A model generated the notes under the pieces. That model was not told the DNA's origin. It saw only the letters and a list, made by a program, of their open reading frames with translations, and did not search any database. The translations under genes were made by a program, and so were the position numbers. From Apostichopus japonicus (Eukaryota; Echinodermata; Holothuroidea; Aspidochirotida; Stichopodidae), in contig NC_092568.1 in the NCBI RefSeq assembly GCF_037975245.1, positions 14,347,501 through 14,411,500 of the forward strand: 64,000 nt of DNA, in the 5' to 3' direction. This document shows, piece after piece, positions 26,136-37,730 of this stretch; the first letter of the stretch is position 1, and each line of letters opens with the position of its first letter.

Positions 26136-26522
26136 CAGTGGCGTAGGAAGGTACTTTTGAGAGGGGGGGGGGGGCTGAAGACTTATGGCCGGCCTGGGGA
26201 GTGTGTCTAAGGGGAGTGGGTGTCCCCCTCCCCTTTGGAATTTTTTTGCATCTCCAGATGGACTCAGATGCAATTTGGTGCAATACAGCACACTTCAACA
26301 CCCACTCCATTTTGTAAATAATTTTGCATTTTCACCTGGCCTTTGATGGTGCTCCAAATGAGATTTTTTATCTCCTTTGGAAATGAAAAAGGGGTTTTCT
26401 GACTTGCGAAGCCGGTTGGGGGGGGGGGGTGGTGGGGGGGGGGGCGGAATAATACTTCCGCCCCTCCATATTTTTCACTGGGGGGGGCTGGCGCCCCCAG
26501 CCCCCCGGTTCCTACGCCCTTG
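26136..26522 (+). mobile_element. hAT-like MITE, family 1 (TIR CAGTGGCGTAGGAA), copy a
   Basis: The element starts CAGTGGCGTAGGAAGG and ends TTCCTACGCCCTTG, which are inverted copies. It is flanked by a perfect 8 bp direct repeat, ATTAATTC (26128-26135 and 26523-26530). An 8 bp target duplication with CA...TG ends is the signature of hAT transposons. The interior has long G and C runs near both ends (able to pair as a hairpin) and no transposase, so it would need enzyme from elsewhere. The same family is found at 32320-32679 and 33618-33981. Confidence 0.9.
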
Positions 26523-26599
26523 ATTAATTCATTCACAAGGTACACAATTAAACTACGTACGACAGATGTACATTCCTTGAATAGAATGCACAGACCTCA

Positions 26600-27100
26600 T
26601 AACACTTGTACAGCCATTTAAATGTATAAATCTACATCAATAATCAGGAAATCTCTTTTTTGACATTAGCAAATTAAAAAAAGTACTCCATAGGGCCACA
26701 ACAATTGAAGAAGAATTTTTATAAAGCTGCAGTGTTGAAAGTAGTTAACGTATTGGTTCCCTGAGAATGTAAAATGTGGTCTCACGTTCGTTTGTTGTGT
26801 GATGCTTTTACTATCACTTTCAAGACGATTAAGGCCTAGTTGAATAGCAAACCGTATGCGAAACAGCATTGTAACTTCATATTCCTAAGAGACTCTGTCA
26901 ATAAATCATGTTACTTTTCATTTTGCTTCTCATGTTATTTTGACTCCAACCTTATATAGGCCTATGTTTAAAGGTATGCTGCATTGGCCACAAATATGCC
27001 AGATTTTTAAATATGGTCACCTTTGGTCAAACGACTTAAACAATTTTTGTTATCACCCTGGAGGAAAGTTACCTCACTGGGCACCCGATACACATCTCTA
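26600..27100 (+). repeat. Dispersed element copy 3
   Basis: This copy contains AATGTATAAATCTAC, GGGCCACAACAATTGAAG, GTTCCCTGAGAATGTAAAAT, CGTATGCGAAACAGC, TGTCAATAAATCATG, GGTATGCTGCATTGGCC and TTATCACCCTGGAGGAAAG with CTCACTGGGCA, collinear with 24720-25170. Words shared with satellite B are in the same relative order. Confidence 0.7.
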
Positions 27101-27689
27101 CATTTTGTACCACGGTAACAACTCGTTCGTGCTCGTAATTCCGCAGTATGTGGTATGAGATACATGGTAGATTACTTAACCCATACTATATAACTCAAAG
27201 AATTATCAGGAGTAAGTGCGTTTGTAATCAAGCAGTTCCGTCGTCTGTCAACGTGCTGGAGTTAGAACTACACCCGATATGTGATAAATTTCATTGTTAT
27301 TATTGGGTAGCCTAAGCCATATGGAATAATTGTCAAAATGTTCATACTCAGTTATAGTAACAGTAGGCTATATAGCCTAGGATTAGCCTTATAGCTAGGT
27401 CATCCATAACTAGCTATACTGTAGAACAAAAATATATGCAGGCTCACTGCAACTTCTTAGGCCAGCTAGACTATGTATGCTCATGTAGTAAAATAGGCCT
27501 GGTAGTGGTAGTTCTTGCATTCAAATGTCTAGCAATATTGTTAGGGCTATATAATTATAACAACATTCTGTGAGTTAAGCATGATTTATGCATTGGCCCC
27601 AAATTATAGCCTGCTAAAAGTTCTAGGTTTCAAAATGGAGCCTACTAAGTACCTGGATCAGGCCTTTAGTTTTAAATTTGTAAGTTCGC

Positions 27690-27790
27690 AATGAACACAC
27701 AAGATGACAATGTCCCAGCGAGGTAAAATTTTCCCCAGGGTGGTAATAAAACACTGATCAAGAATTTGGACCAATATTGGTAGTAGTTGG
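27690..27790 (-). repeat. Dispersed element fragment, reverse orientation
   Basis: Read on the minus strand this gives TTACCACCCTGGGGAAAATT, TACCTCGCTGGGACATTG and GTGTGTTCATT, matching the satellite B junction box TTACCAACCTGGAGG / ACCGCACTGGGACATTC / GTGTTCATT. The similarity fades on both sides. Confidence 0.55.
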
Positions 27791-27799
27791 CATTGATTA

Positions 27800-28844
27800 A
27801 ACTTAAAGCCCCATCTTGCATTTGGTGTAAACAAACTTCAGTGCCTGCAACCATACCTTTGATAATTCTTTCTTGAATTTTTGATGGTTTGCAAGTTCAG
27901 ACCTGAACTAGCTGAAACAAGCTCTGTTTACAAACAAAACCATGTTCAAATGATATTTTGATCGATACAATCCCTGTGTGCATGTGCTTGAAAGCCCACT
28001 GGCACATTCTCTGCATGAGCACTGCACTGTAAATTAACACACCAGCTGGTCTCATTTTTTAAAGATATTTCCTCATACTTTGAATTATTGCCAAGATATG
28101 TGGAAACTGAATGAGAAGTTATGGTTCGAAATTGTGGACTATCAGTACTGAGGGAGTTTATTATTATTTGTTAAATATTGTACATTCAAACTCGTTATGT
28201 GGATTTCTAAGTTGTAACCTATATATGCATGTCCAGATAAACTGCTTAATGAAGTATGTCACCATGCATAATTGGCACCGGACAAGGAAAACAGATATTT
28301 GTTTCCACATGCATTGAGATCTGTAAGTGTTACTGTTATTTTGTCCATGCAGGTTTGTTAAACCAAAGCACCTAGTTGTTAGCCTAGGTATATCCCATGC
28401 ACTTGCAACTCATAGTTTACATTTCTGAAATTTGACAGCCTCCATGGTGATATTAGACATTGAGGAAAGTTTACCTAGAACTCCAGTAATGTGTGGAAGG
28501 AGCAATTTTAATTTCAAATTATAGGGCATCTTCAAACTTGCATTAGCTCAGGGCACTTAATAATTGGGCATGACAAATTGAAAAGGGGAAGGGGCCTGGA
28601 CACATTCCCCTGTTACCCTGGCAATCCACTGCCAGCTGTACATCACCCATCTATAAGTGATACTATGCATCATGATTTGATTCAGTGTAGAAGAGGATTT
28701 GTACAAAATTTCAGTTATAGAAATTAATGATCTGCTTAATTTGTTGCTATATTCCATTTACTTAATCATGAAGGATTTCATAGGCATGCCTACAGACTTT
28801 TTGGTGTGATTAAAATGACAAAAATGTATTTGTTCCTGGCACAG
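27800..28844. other. Intron-like or intergenic sequence
   Basis: No open frame with usable splice signals stands out. Near 28322 there is a GAGATCTGTAAGTG donor-like word, but no matching acceptor that I trust. Confidence 0.4.
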
Positions 28845-29040
28845 AAAATATGCAAAGAAATCCAAAAAAGCAGAAGCTTCTTTGTTCACTTACTACGGTG
28901 AACCCGGATGGAACAGTGACCAAAACGCCTTGAACTACTTTACTAAAAGTAGTTCATCTGTAGGTGCTGCTGAGAAGACATCATTAGACGAGACTTGTTC
29001 CAATAATGTGTTCCATCTTAAGGCTGACAAAATACAATAA
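28845..29040 (+). CDS. Putative terminal exon, unknown product
   Basis: The acceptor TTTGTTCCTGGCACAG is followed by a 64-codon open frame (first full codon at 28846) ending in TAA at 29038-29040. It begins KYAKKSKKAEASLFTYYGEP and contains WNSDQNALNYFTKSSSS and ends ...FHLKADKIQ. The sequence is richer in codon-like structure than its flanks. A second frame (…CSLTTVNPDGTVTKTP) is also protein-like but stops after 29 codons. No family is recognised. Splice site plus frame length make an exon plausible but not certain. Confidence 0.35.
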
Positions 29041-29750
29041 CCTGCCAGTATAATATAGAAAATCATAGGTGCACGTTGAATTGACCACTGCCTTATAGTG
29101 TTAATTAATTTGATATATTATATTTTCAACTTCTCCAGGTACTTCTCTTTGTTTATCCATTGTAAAAGGAATGGATGTCATGCTGCAATCTAACTAAGAG
29201 ATGCAGGAGGTCTGTGCTACATGTAGGTATATCACTGGGACTATGATGTACTTAGGTGGCATACAAACTCTGTACATACATGAACATACACATGTGCAGG
29301 GCCCTTTTTTATTAAAAAATGGCATTTGTGGGTTGTGCCCTTATTTGGCGTTTCCACCATACACTACCACCTCTCCCTTGTTTTGGTATATATGTAAACA
29401 CCCACACTTGTGCATGATGCCCAAATCAAATTGTAATGTTTCAACCATGTGGTTTGTGTGAGTAAGTGTTAGGAATTACATGGTTTGTGGTTCGCTTGCC
29501 CCATTAACTGTTATGGGTCTGCATTGTCAGTTTTATCCTATATGCTAACATGCACTCTGGCATCAAGATGTATCATGCCATGTCATAAGTCGTCATGACA
29601 ACAAGCTATCCCAAACTTGTGCGTAATTGCCAGTCCCTTTGCTACACATGAGAGTTGTGATTTAAATAATTCTTATTGGCATTATTGTTGTTGACATTAC
29701 CCTATTTCATTACCTCTATAGTTGGTGTTTCTACTGACACTATTGGGCAG

Positions 29751-29799
29751 TGGAGTTGTCAGGATCTTTCTGGCCCACAGAATTTCAACAAGATAGCAG
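29751..29799 (+). CDS. Putative 49 bp internal exon
   Basis: The acceptor is ...CTATTGGGCAG and the donor AGCAG|GTTAGT. The frame that joins to the next putative exon starts in phase 1, ends in phase 2 and reads ELSGSFWPTEFQQDS. It sits 1.1 kb upstream of 30916-30978, and the junction (AG|C) keeps the frame open. Product unknown. Confidence 0.35.
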
Positions 29800-30915
29800 G
29801 TTAGTTTCCGCACCTTCCTTTTGCTCATTTGTGATAATTGCATTTTTTAAGAATGGTACAGGTGCAGCTTTTCTCAAGAAAAATTCATTGAGGAAAGTAA
29901 ACCTCCTTATATGTATAGCAGTTGATGTAAGGTAATGTAAATAATAGAACTCTCTAGATCAGGAATCTGTGTTTCTCAATAAAAGGACTTGAACAAATGT
30001 AAAAGTTACATTCAGATCCCAGTCTAATGACTGAATTAATTGGTTCAGAGTGGTACTCATATTCAATTCTTGGCATTACTCGCACATACAGGTTGGTCTT
30101 CTTGACCGGTGCTGCATATGAATCAATTTGAAGTCACCTGCAATTTATACTACATGTCATTGCAAGTGTAGGAACTGCTATACAGTTGACTAGTATACCG
30201 TTCAGTGTGGTGTTATCTTCATGCATTGTGCTGGATTATTACCACTGCGTATGGACATGCTGGTGTTGACAATGAGAAGACTTTAAACTGTATTAACAAG
30301 CGTTTTCTGCGTAGTCAAGTAATGCAGTCAAGTAATGCAGACACGGTATGTGTCTCAAGTTGCAAGATCTTCATGCATTGAACTGTAGCAGCTAGACATA
30401 TTTTCCAAATAAGATTTCCAAAAATTGTCTCTTGAGTCTTCAACTTGTATTTGCCTGCAACTACAGGCAATTTAGCTGTCTTCGAGATTTAATATATCAC
30501 AAAGGAATGATGGGCCAACTTCATGCATTTATCTATTTGGATGATGACTGCATGGATATGCAAAGTAGTAAATGAATTAACTCCATTATCTCTTTATAGA
30601 CAAGGGATTGGCAACCCTCCTTTCTTTTTAGTAATATCATGTTCTTAGTTGACAGTCTCCAAATCCACATGGAAATATTGTCAAATTAACATCTATTAGC
30701 AACTCAGGTGTGTATTAGCTATGTTTTGTAATTTTCAAATTGTTTTACCTTTTTAGTCTTAAAGACAATGAATTATCCAAGGTCTTTATGATATTAAAAC
30801 AAATCCACTTATTTTGTAATAAACACAGCCCCCTCCTCATCACAGGTGCAAGTTTTACTCATCTCCCTAGTCCAATTTGAATGAATGCAAATTTTTATTA
30901 ATTTAATTCTTTCAG

Positions 30916-30978
30916 CCTCGAATTAGCCCTTACTGAGGATCCTGGACAAATAACTCTTCTAAATGCTCATATCACAAG
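30916..30978 (+). CDS. Putative 63 bp internal exon
   Basis: The acceptor TTTAATTCTTTCAG and donor CACAAG|GTTGGT bound 63 bp. Only one of three frames is open: LELALTEDPGQITLLNAHIT, entered in phase 2. It joins 29751-29799 in frame to give ...QQDS-S-LELALTEDPG.... No known domain is recognised. Confidence 0.4.
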
Positions 30979-30979
30979 G

Positions 30980-32319
30980 TTGGTACATTTTTACCTATTA
31001 TTGAAGATCTCTTTTGCTGCATCCTAATATTATGTGCTGGGATGCCCATGTTGGTCAGTGATGTTCAAGTTTCAATGCCTACATATGTATAAGAATACTT
31101 TTGCTACTGTTGTCCACATTACCATGTGATGCACTTCATTGTTCTTACTAGCCTATATTGTAAGGCTGCTTTGGGAACTCCCTAGTATTGAAAACAACCC
31201 ATGGATTTCAACCTTTTAAAAACCAGCCAACAGTTTCATCTTCACCTCAAACATGATAAATGACACCTCACAAGCTATAAAAAAGGTCAGCTTTTGTGTG
31301 CTTGCATGTTGACTGCAGCCATGCATAAAAGCTCTATGGTGTAGCACAGTTGCAAGTAATAGATAAGTATACATTTGATGACTGTTACTCAAGCGTGAAA
31401 GCACACTAATACCCCGTTCCCACGAACGCGGTCTTGCTTCAAGCAAGCATAGGTAGAGCTAAATTTGTAACCGCAGATAAGCCCTGCAATTTGAACCCGC
31501 GTTTCAACGAGTTAACTCCGGGCATAGCGGCAGGCTTGGAAAACCTTGGAAAACGTCCGAACCAGGTTATTGCAATAGAGAATATGAGCAGCGATCGACA
31601 GCTATGCAGTGAGTCTTTTCGACACGTGCATATATCATCCAAGCAGCGCACACCCGCTATTTTCTATCGGGGCTTTCCCGATACGGCCGAAGTTTACCAC
31701 CTTTGAGAAAGTCAATGGGCAGGGAAATCATTGTTCGTATCTGAAGCGCAATATTTTGAGTGGTACGACTTTTCGCAGGGGTTAAGTAAAAAAAATCTTT
31801 CATAGTTTCCAAAATGAAATCAAATAACATGGAAAACCTAAAATAAAATCATATTATTTTATCAGATATGCAAGCTTTGTGTGTGTACAATTGTTCCAAC
31901 AACTCTGGAAAAAAACTGTTTGCACACTTTACCCAAAAGAAATATTTAACCCCTAACACAAAATGGTTGGGTTGGGCTCAAGACATGCTGAAAGTGGTTT
32001 TGTTGGAACTAGATGTCCGCACCTGTTTGGACTTGACATAGATGTAAAAACTTTTGTTGGCAAGTTGCCAACAAGAAATTCCACTGCAGTGTATTTCGGG
32101 TAGTATTGCATCAAAGAAGTTACAGCGTGTAGACTGAAAGCTTTAAGGTGGCATATTTCCTGTTATTATTTTCTAATACAAGTTCGCAGTACTCGTAGTA
32201 AACGTATTGGTTTTGGTGTGCTTTTACGAAAATTTGGTTTATCGACTAGAATTTGTAGGTCTAGAACACTCCACCTTTGTTACTAGATCAATTCATGCTG
32301 GCTATATATACATTCATCT
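30980..32319. other. Mostly featureless stretch with one GC-richer island
   Basis: The island at about 31410-31710 has overlapping open frames on both strands (90 and 70 codons) and a box GTTCCCACGAACGCGGTC at 31416-31433 that recurs inverted at 35873-35897. This suggests a diverged mobile element. I see no convincing exon. Confidence 0.4.
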
Positions 32320-32679
32320 CAAGGGCGTAGGAACCGGGGGGCTGGGGGGCGCCAGCCCCCCAGTGAAAAATGTTGTGGGGCGGAACTATCATTCCGCCCC
32401 CCGCTTCGCAAGTCAGAAAACCCCTTTTTCATTTCCAAATGAGAAAAAAAATCTCATTTGGAGCACCAAATTGCATCTAAGGCCAGGTGAAAATAAAAAA
32501 TTAAGATTACAAAACGGAGTGGGTGTTGAAGTGTGCTATATTGCACCAAATTGCATCTGAGGCCACCTGGAAATGCAAAAAAATCCAAAGGGGAGGGGGC
32601 CCCCTCCCCTTAAACCCCTCCCCCAGGCCGGCCATCGATCTTCAGCCCCCCCACTCAAAAGTACCTTCCTACGCCACTG
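32320..32679 (-). mobile_element. hAT-like MITE, family 1, copy b
   Basis: The element starts CAAGGGCGTAGGAACC and ends TTCCTACGCCACTG, in the opposite orientation to copy a. It is flanked by a perfect 8 bp duplication, ATTCATCT (32312-32319 and 32680-32687). The interior matches copy a (AAACCCCTTTTTCATTTCC, GAGTGGGTGTTGAAGTGTGC, CCTCCCCTTAAACCCCTCCC). There is no transposase. Confidence 0.92.
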
Positions 32680-33459
32680 ATTCATCTCGCCTGGTAGGCC
32701 TACGCATAACTATTTGAAGAAAAAGTATATTGTGCATCCCATTATGATCAGATGTAAGATAATGTGGTAAAGTTATGACTCCTAAGCAGCGTTTATAATT
32801 TCCTACACTTTACAAATTGGCGGGAAATTAGTGCTAACCCAACGATGGTCGTGGGAATTCTTACAAGTGTATCACGTCATTTCTTCGTGTTTTGTTGTTG
32901 TAGTTTTTTGTTGTTGTTTATTTCGGGCCATAGTCTGAATGATGTGAAATGAAACTCGCCAGCCTGCCGAAATCCTGAAAATACCCCCCCCCCACCCCCC
33001 CGCAGTTAAACAACAGTATGCTATCTTTAAAAGAATTGTCTAGTAGCCCTTAGACGTTACCTTAAAAAACGATAAATAATTTTCCAAATATGCGTTTGAC
33101 AGAGAAACAGATTTATAATCGTTTAGGGTGGATATTTCAAATATACTTGAACAGTGGAGAACGACGCCATTTTCGCAAATGCAGATTGCGGCATAACCCA
33201 CGCTCCATACAGTTCCTGCAGTAATGACAACAAATACCTTGTTTGAGTACAGATTAATTTCTTTATTAATTTTCGGTGAAATTCAATATATATTATATAT
33301 GTTTTAAAAATCATGGGGCCCTCATATATTTGTAGTGCATCAGTGTTTTCGTGATTTTTGTGCGAATACTTCATCGTTCGACCACATACCTCGCTCAGTC
33401 GACTTCTGCGACATATTGTACAGGAAAATATCGATGATAATCATAATAATAATAATAAT
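32680..33459. other. Spacer with C-run
   Basis: Non-coding in appearance. It includes a C-rich run (about 32983-33001) and ends in an (AAT)n microsatellite that was the target of the next element. Confidence 0.5.
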
Positions 33460-33617
33460 AAGTGTTCAAACAATTATGCCTTAACAGAAAATACCGATTA
33501 CCGATTATTTTTTTCATAATCGGGCCGATTCCAATTATTTGCAAAAAGAGAATATATCCCATTTATACGAAATCGACAACAAGGTATGTGATAGAAAAAT
33601 TTATTGTTGTGTTTTTC

Positions 33618-33981
33618 CAGTGGCGTAGGAAGGTACTTTTGAGTGGGGGGGCTGAAGACTGATGGCCGGCCTGGGGGAGGGGTCTAAGTGGAGGGGGTGT
33701 CCCCCTCCCCTTTGGATTTTTTTTGCATTTCCAGGTGGCCTCAGATGCAATTTGGTGCAATATAGCACACTTCAACACCCACTCTATTTTGTAAATAATT
33801 TTGCATTTTCACCTGGCCTTAGATGCAATTTGGTGCTCCAAATGAGATTTTTTTCTGATTTGGAAATGAAAAAGGAGTTTTCTGACTTGCTGAGCGGGGG
33901 GGCGGAATGATACTTCCTCCCCACCATATTTTTCACTGGGGGGGCTGGCGCCCCCCAGCCCCCCCGGTTCCTACGCCCTTG
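33618..33981 (+). mobile_element. hAT-like MITE, family 1, copy c (nested)
   Basis: The element starts CAGTGGCGTAGGAAGG and ends GGTTCCTACGCCCTTG. It is flanked by TGTTTTTC (33610-33617) and TATTTTTC (33982-33989), a 7/8 match to an 8 bp target duplication. It lies inside the family 2 element, so it inserted later. Confidence 0.88.
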
Positions 33982-34370
33982 TATTTTTCCTCTGTTTCCT
34001 TTGTGGGGCTATTTGGGAGAAGAAAAAAAATCCATCAAAAGTTTAAATGCAAATATTTGCAAGCCACCGAATATATGACGAAAAAAATAACCCATCAACT
34101 GAAATAGAAAACGCAGGTTTACTTCCGCTGTAGGTGCCCTTTCCTGTATTTCATGTATTTTTTCGTGTGTGGATAAAAATACTCACCACCAACGAAACCA
34201 TTATACCGCTGAAAACTAATCAAAGTTTATAAATTTCAATCCATCACCACAACACGGTGTACGTAAAATACAACATTCCCTTTTTAAGACATAGCACATG
34301 CACCTCCAAACAACTGCCTATTTCCAACTGATTGAAAGTTGTAAACAAAGCTACGCATTTTTTTTGCGCC

Positions 34371-34800
34371 AACCGATGGTTAGGCTACATTTCCTATTGA
34401 CTTAGTGTGGTTGTTAGGCTTACATGTGGTCGAAGGTTGCAGTATTTCATGGATATTTTAGTTCTAGCTAACTGTGTCACAAATTCAGCGAATGAAGAGA
34501 TGCTTAGGCTAGATTTTCCCGTTGGCTAAGTGTGGTGTTTGGCTACCATGGGCGCGACGATAGCAGCAAAGTAATATTGTTTTGGTTCTTTTTCGTGCAA
34601 ACCTATGGTTTGGCTACATTTCCTGTTGATGTAGTGTAGGTTGTTAGGGTAACATGTGGTCGAAGATTGCAGTTTTTCATGGATATTTTGTTTTTTTATT
34701 TGCGACACACCTTGAGCAGATAAACAGATGGCTTGGTAAGATTTCCATGGGGCTTAGTGTGAAGTTAGGCTACTATGTGGTCGGAGATTTGTGGGGATAT
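34371..34800 (+). repeat. Four-copy internal array of family 2 element
   Basis: Four diverged units of about 110-120 bp begin at about 34371, 34491, 34602 and 34723. Each carries a GATGGTTAGGCT-like word, GACTTAGTGTGG, GTTAGGCTACATGTGGTCG and TTTCATGGATAT. A matching array is inside the unrelated-ended hAT element at 46752-47954. Confidence 0.75.
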
Positions 34801-35459
34801 TAGGTTATTGTCGCTGGTACTGAAATTGCTAGTGGAGGCCGTAATTTGCCAGTGACTAAGCGAGAAGTTCCAGGTGATTGTGCGCAACCCTCCTGCACTG
34901 CTTCAAATTTTTTGCGGGATTGTGATAACTGTTTGCGCGATTCCGGCTTCTACTGCAAACCCTAGCAAGTCACAATGAATTTTACACAGATACCTGATAT
35001 GGCCAGGGCGATTTTGTTATATTTCTCTTTTCTTTTTCGCCCTCGCAATTGTGCTTCAGATGCGCCCGTCGCCCCGCTTATTGCCGACCATGGCCTATAC
35101 TCAGCTAGTCAACATAGGCCTTATAATTTATATATCCAGCACATGCGAAATTGGTATTGTTACCATGCTTATTGTGCAGAGAAATATGAAGTCACTAACC
35201 ACGAGGAAAGCAAAATCGGCGACCCTGGCAGCCTAATTTGATGAAATTACATAGTGAAAGATGTAAAGAGGGTGTCTTTATTTTAATGTTTCGTAGTAAA
35301 AGGACAAACCTAATAAATCAGTTGATATTTTCACCTTCCATATGTTTTTGAATCATGATATTTTCACCTTCCATATGTTTTTAATAAACGGTATTTCAAG
35401 TAATTTTTACCGATTCCGATTATGTTCCTATTCCGATTCAGTTATTCGATTGAACACTA

Positions 35460-36250
35460 ATAATAATAATAATAATGGGCTTTCCGGTTATCTGGATGTC
35501 TTCAAGAAAGCAGTCAAACTTTATACTGTATGTATGCGGATCTAGGCGGGCAGCTACACTGTATGCCTTATGCCTTACGTAATTCCTTCATTCTCACTGC
35601 ATCGGTCCTTTGTACACACAACCAATTTGAGAATAAACACACGCTGATGTCGATACAGAAATAAGCAAGCGGCGGAAACCACAACTGATAAAATCCATCG
35701 TATCTTTTACACCCCAAGGCAATAGTTTATTTATATTGGTCAATGTTTACCCGAGATTAGCAGTCCTAAGCCCACCTCTCATGAGGGGCTTGATCAAGCC
35801 CGGGCTTTCCCCGTTCCCACGGAGTAAAAGAGTGGATCAACTTGCCCTAGCCTCGATAGGTCGATCAAGAGTGAAGCAAGGTCGCGCTCGTGGGAACAGG
35901 CTAATTGAGACAGGACTAAAGGGGAAGCTGGGTATAACTTAAATAAACTAAAATTGTTTTTTCTCATCTTGAACTCAACCAACACACACATTTACTCAAA
36001 GACATTTTATTAAAGATCCAGGAAATTGCCTATTTAGACACAATGGCATACATACAATGTGTGATAGCATAGGCTGACTTGAACATCAGAGCATTTTGAG
36101 CAGTCCTATCATGATGATCTGTAACCGATGGGGTTGACTGGCCTACCTAGTGCCATGCCTGCTAATTAGGATGCATCCAAACACAAGTAAAATGCTAACA
36201 AATAGTACTCTGTTATGGCAAGCCATATGGGACAAACACCGCATAATATA
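35460..36250. other. Spacer with a small fold-back (35811-35899)
   Basis: CCGTTCCCACGG at 35811 and CGTGGGAACAGG ending about 35899 are inverted copies about 90 bp apart. They resemble the island at 31416. The rest shows no gene. Confidence 0.45.
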
Positions 36251-36251
36251 C

Positions 36252-36495
36252 CGGCGTATTAATATGAATATTTACACAAATTAATTCGAATATATACGCT
36301 TATATATTATTAGGCAATCATAAGTCTTAAATATATCCGCGCATTAATTCAAATACATATACGTATTAATTTGAATACATATAAGGCTTAATTCGAATAT
36401 ATACATGAATTAAAATCAAATATATCTGTGCATTAATTCAAATACATATGGGGATTAAATCAAATATATGCATGGATTAATTCGCGTATACACAC
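36252..36495 (+). repeat. AT-rich minisatellite (~28-30 bp unit)
   Basis: Eight or nine degenerate copies built on GCATTAATTCGAATATATAC, with ATTAATTCAAATACATATAC variants. It lies 50-300 bp upstream of the putative start exon at 36548, so it may occupy a promoter region, although this is only positional. Confidence 0.8.
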
Positions 36496-36547
36496 ATTTG
36501 CTGTGTACATACATCCGCGATAAATGTTTCCTTGGCGGGTTTAAAAC

Positions 36548-36696
36548 ATGAAACTGCATATGTACAACCTGAACGATTACGCTATTGACAAGATGGATGC
36601 GCTACCAGCAATTTTACGTGCCCAGAATAATATTAACGTAGCGATTGATGATATAGGACTCAATCGAAGCAGCTTTTTATCCTCCTTCGCTCAGCG
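36548..36696 (+). CDS. Putative first coding exon, unknown protein
   Basis: The frame starts at ATG 36548 (a second ATG at 36560 is also possible) and runs 49 codons to a donor, TCAGCG|GTAGGC, leaving phase 2. The peptide starts MKLHMYNLNDYAIDKMDALP and continues AILRAQNNINVAIDDIGLNR. It has balanced amphipathic composition, unlike the repeat-derived frames around it. The exon at 38200 begins in phase 0, so at least one intermediate exon would be needed. No family is assigned. Confidence 0.45.
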
Positions 36697-37145
36697 GTAG
36701 GCAATGGTCATTTTAAATTACTCCAACCTTTGGCCTTAGTTTTGTTTATTATTAGTGAAAGCAGCTGTAAATTTGTAGGCTATGGTCTAGCTCCATGGCC
36801 ACTTCAGTACTAGGCCTTACTACTACTACTGTGTACTATAGTTACTAACGTTGGGGCTTATGTTGTGGCAGTATTAATAATTCCATGGCTTAGCTACATC
36901 ATGTAGCCTATGTGCTGTATGCTTATAGCAGACTTAACCCCCACCCTGAGAAGGCTATTAAGCCTCAAGTAAACATGCAGAAAATTAGAACACACACAGG
37001 TGTCAGCACTCATTAGGTTGGAGAAATACCAGTCTTGATAGTGGTGAATACACACTGATCAAGAACTTTAGAAAGTGAAAAGGATCAGTTACGGTGAATT
37101 AGTAGTATAGAGTCAGTAAGATAAGCACTAGTAGTAGTAGTATAG

Positions 37146-37730
37146 TAAAGGCTTCATAATTGACGCACCTTTGTAATTGACGCACTTTCAAATATTACTA
37201 GCAATGATATAGCTGGCAACCTAAACTTTTTGCAGTCAAGCAAAATTACAGTTTAATTAGTCTGAATCCATTCCTGCAGATTGCTGACCAAATTGTGTGT
37301 TTTTTTTTTAGCTTTCAACACCCTTCCACCAGTTTTGCATGTTTTTTTGGGGCATTTGGAAATCTTACACCCTAAAAATAACAACATTTATTCAATGGGA
37401 CCTGACCTGTCTGAGCTTAGAGGCTCAGAGCATAGCAAACAGCATCCAAAGTCAATGGATGTGTATACTAAGGCCTACACTACAGTTAGCTTATTGACAA
37501 ATGTGTCAACTTAGGGGTGTGAAAGAACTTAACACGGCAGACATTTTGTGGTCAAATTCTGCTCAATTGTACGTTCTGTAGGCACAGAACAATAAATATT
37601 TTTAAATCATTGGATTTCTGAGGAACTACATATGAAAAATGCATGCAGTTGAGTGATTTGGATTTTTCCTTGATAGACATCGTTGATCAAATCCTTAAGT
37701 GTGTCAATTATGATCGCACCATGCTACAGT
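37146..37730 (+). mobile_element. MITE family 3, forward copy
   Basis: The ends carry the inverted words CATAATTGACGCACCTTT (left) and TAAGTGTGTCAATTATG (right). The whole ~580 bp is found inverted at about 52700-53285, with the same internal words (CCTGACCTGTCTGAGC, CAAAGTCAATGGATG, GACATTTTGTGGTCAAATTC). An open frame at 37281-37514 is part of this repeat and is not a gene. The exact termini and target duplication are not resolved. Confidence 0.75.

Larger units (their letters stand above)
33460..35459 (+). mobile_element. ~2.0 kb hAT-like element, family 2, in an (AAT)n microsatellite
   Basis: The left end AAGTGTTCAAACAATTATG and the right end GTTATTCGATTGAACACTA are inverted with mismatches. 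Both ends have subterminal CCGATT words (TACCGATTACCGATT on the left, CCGATTCCGATT on the right). It lies within (AAT)n on both sides, giving an 8 bp duplication ATAATAAT, but the repeat makes this ambiguous. Interior: a nested family 1 MITE (33618-33981), then a four-copy internal array (34371-34800). A weak 88-codon frame (34975-35241) is not recognisable as a transposase, so the element appears non-autonomous. Confidence 0.65.

Noticed and set aside
37281-37514. 77-codon open frame as an exon
   Set aside because: The whole region is repeated in inverted orientation at 52700-53285, so it is part of a MITE.
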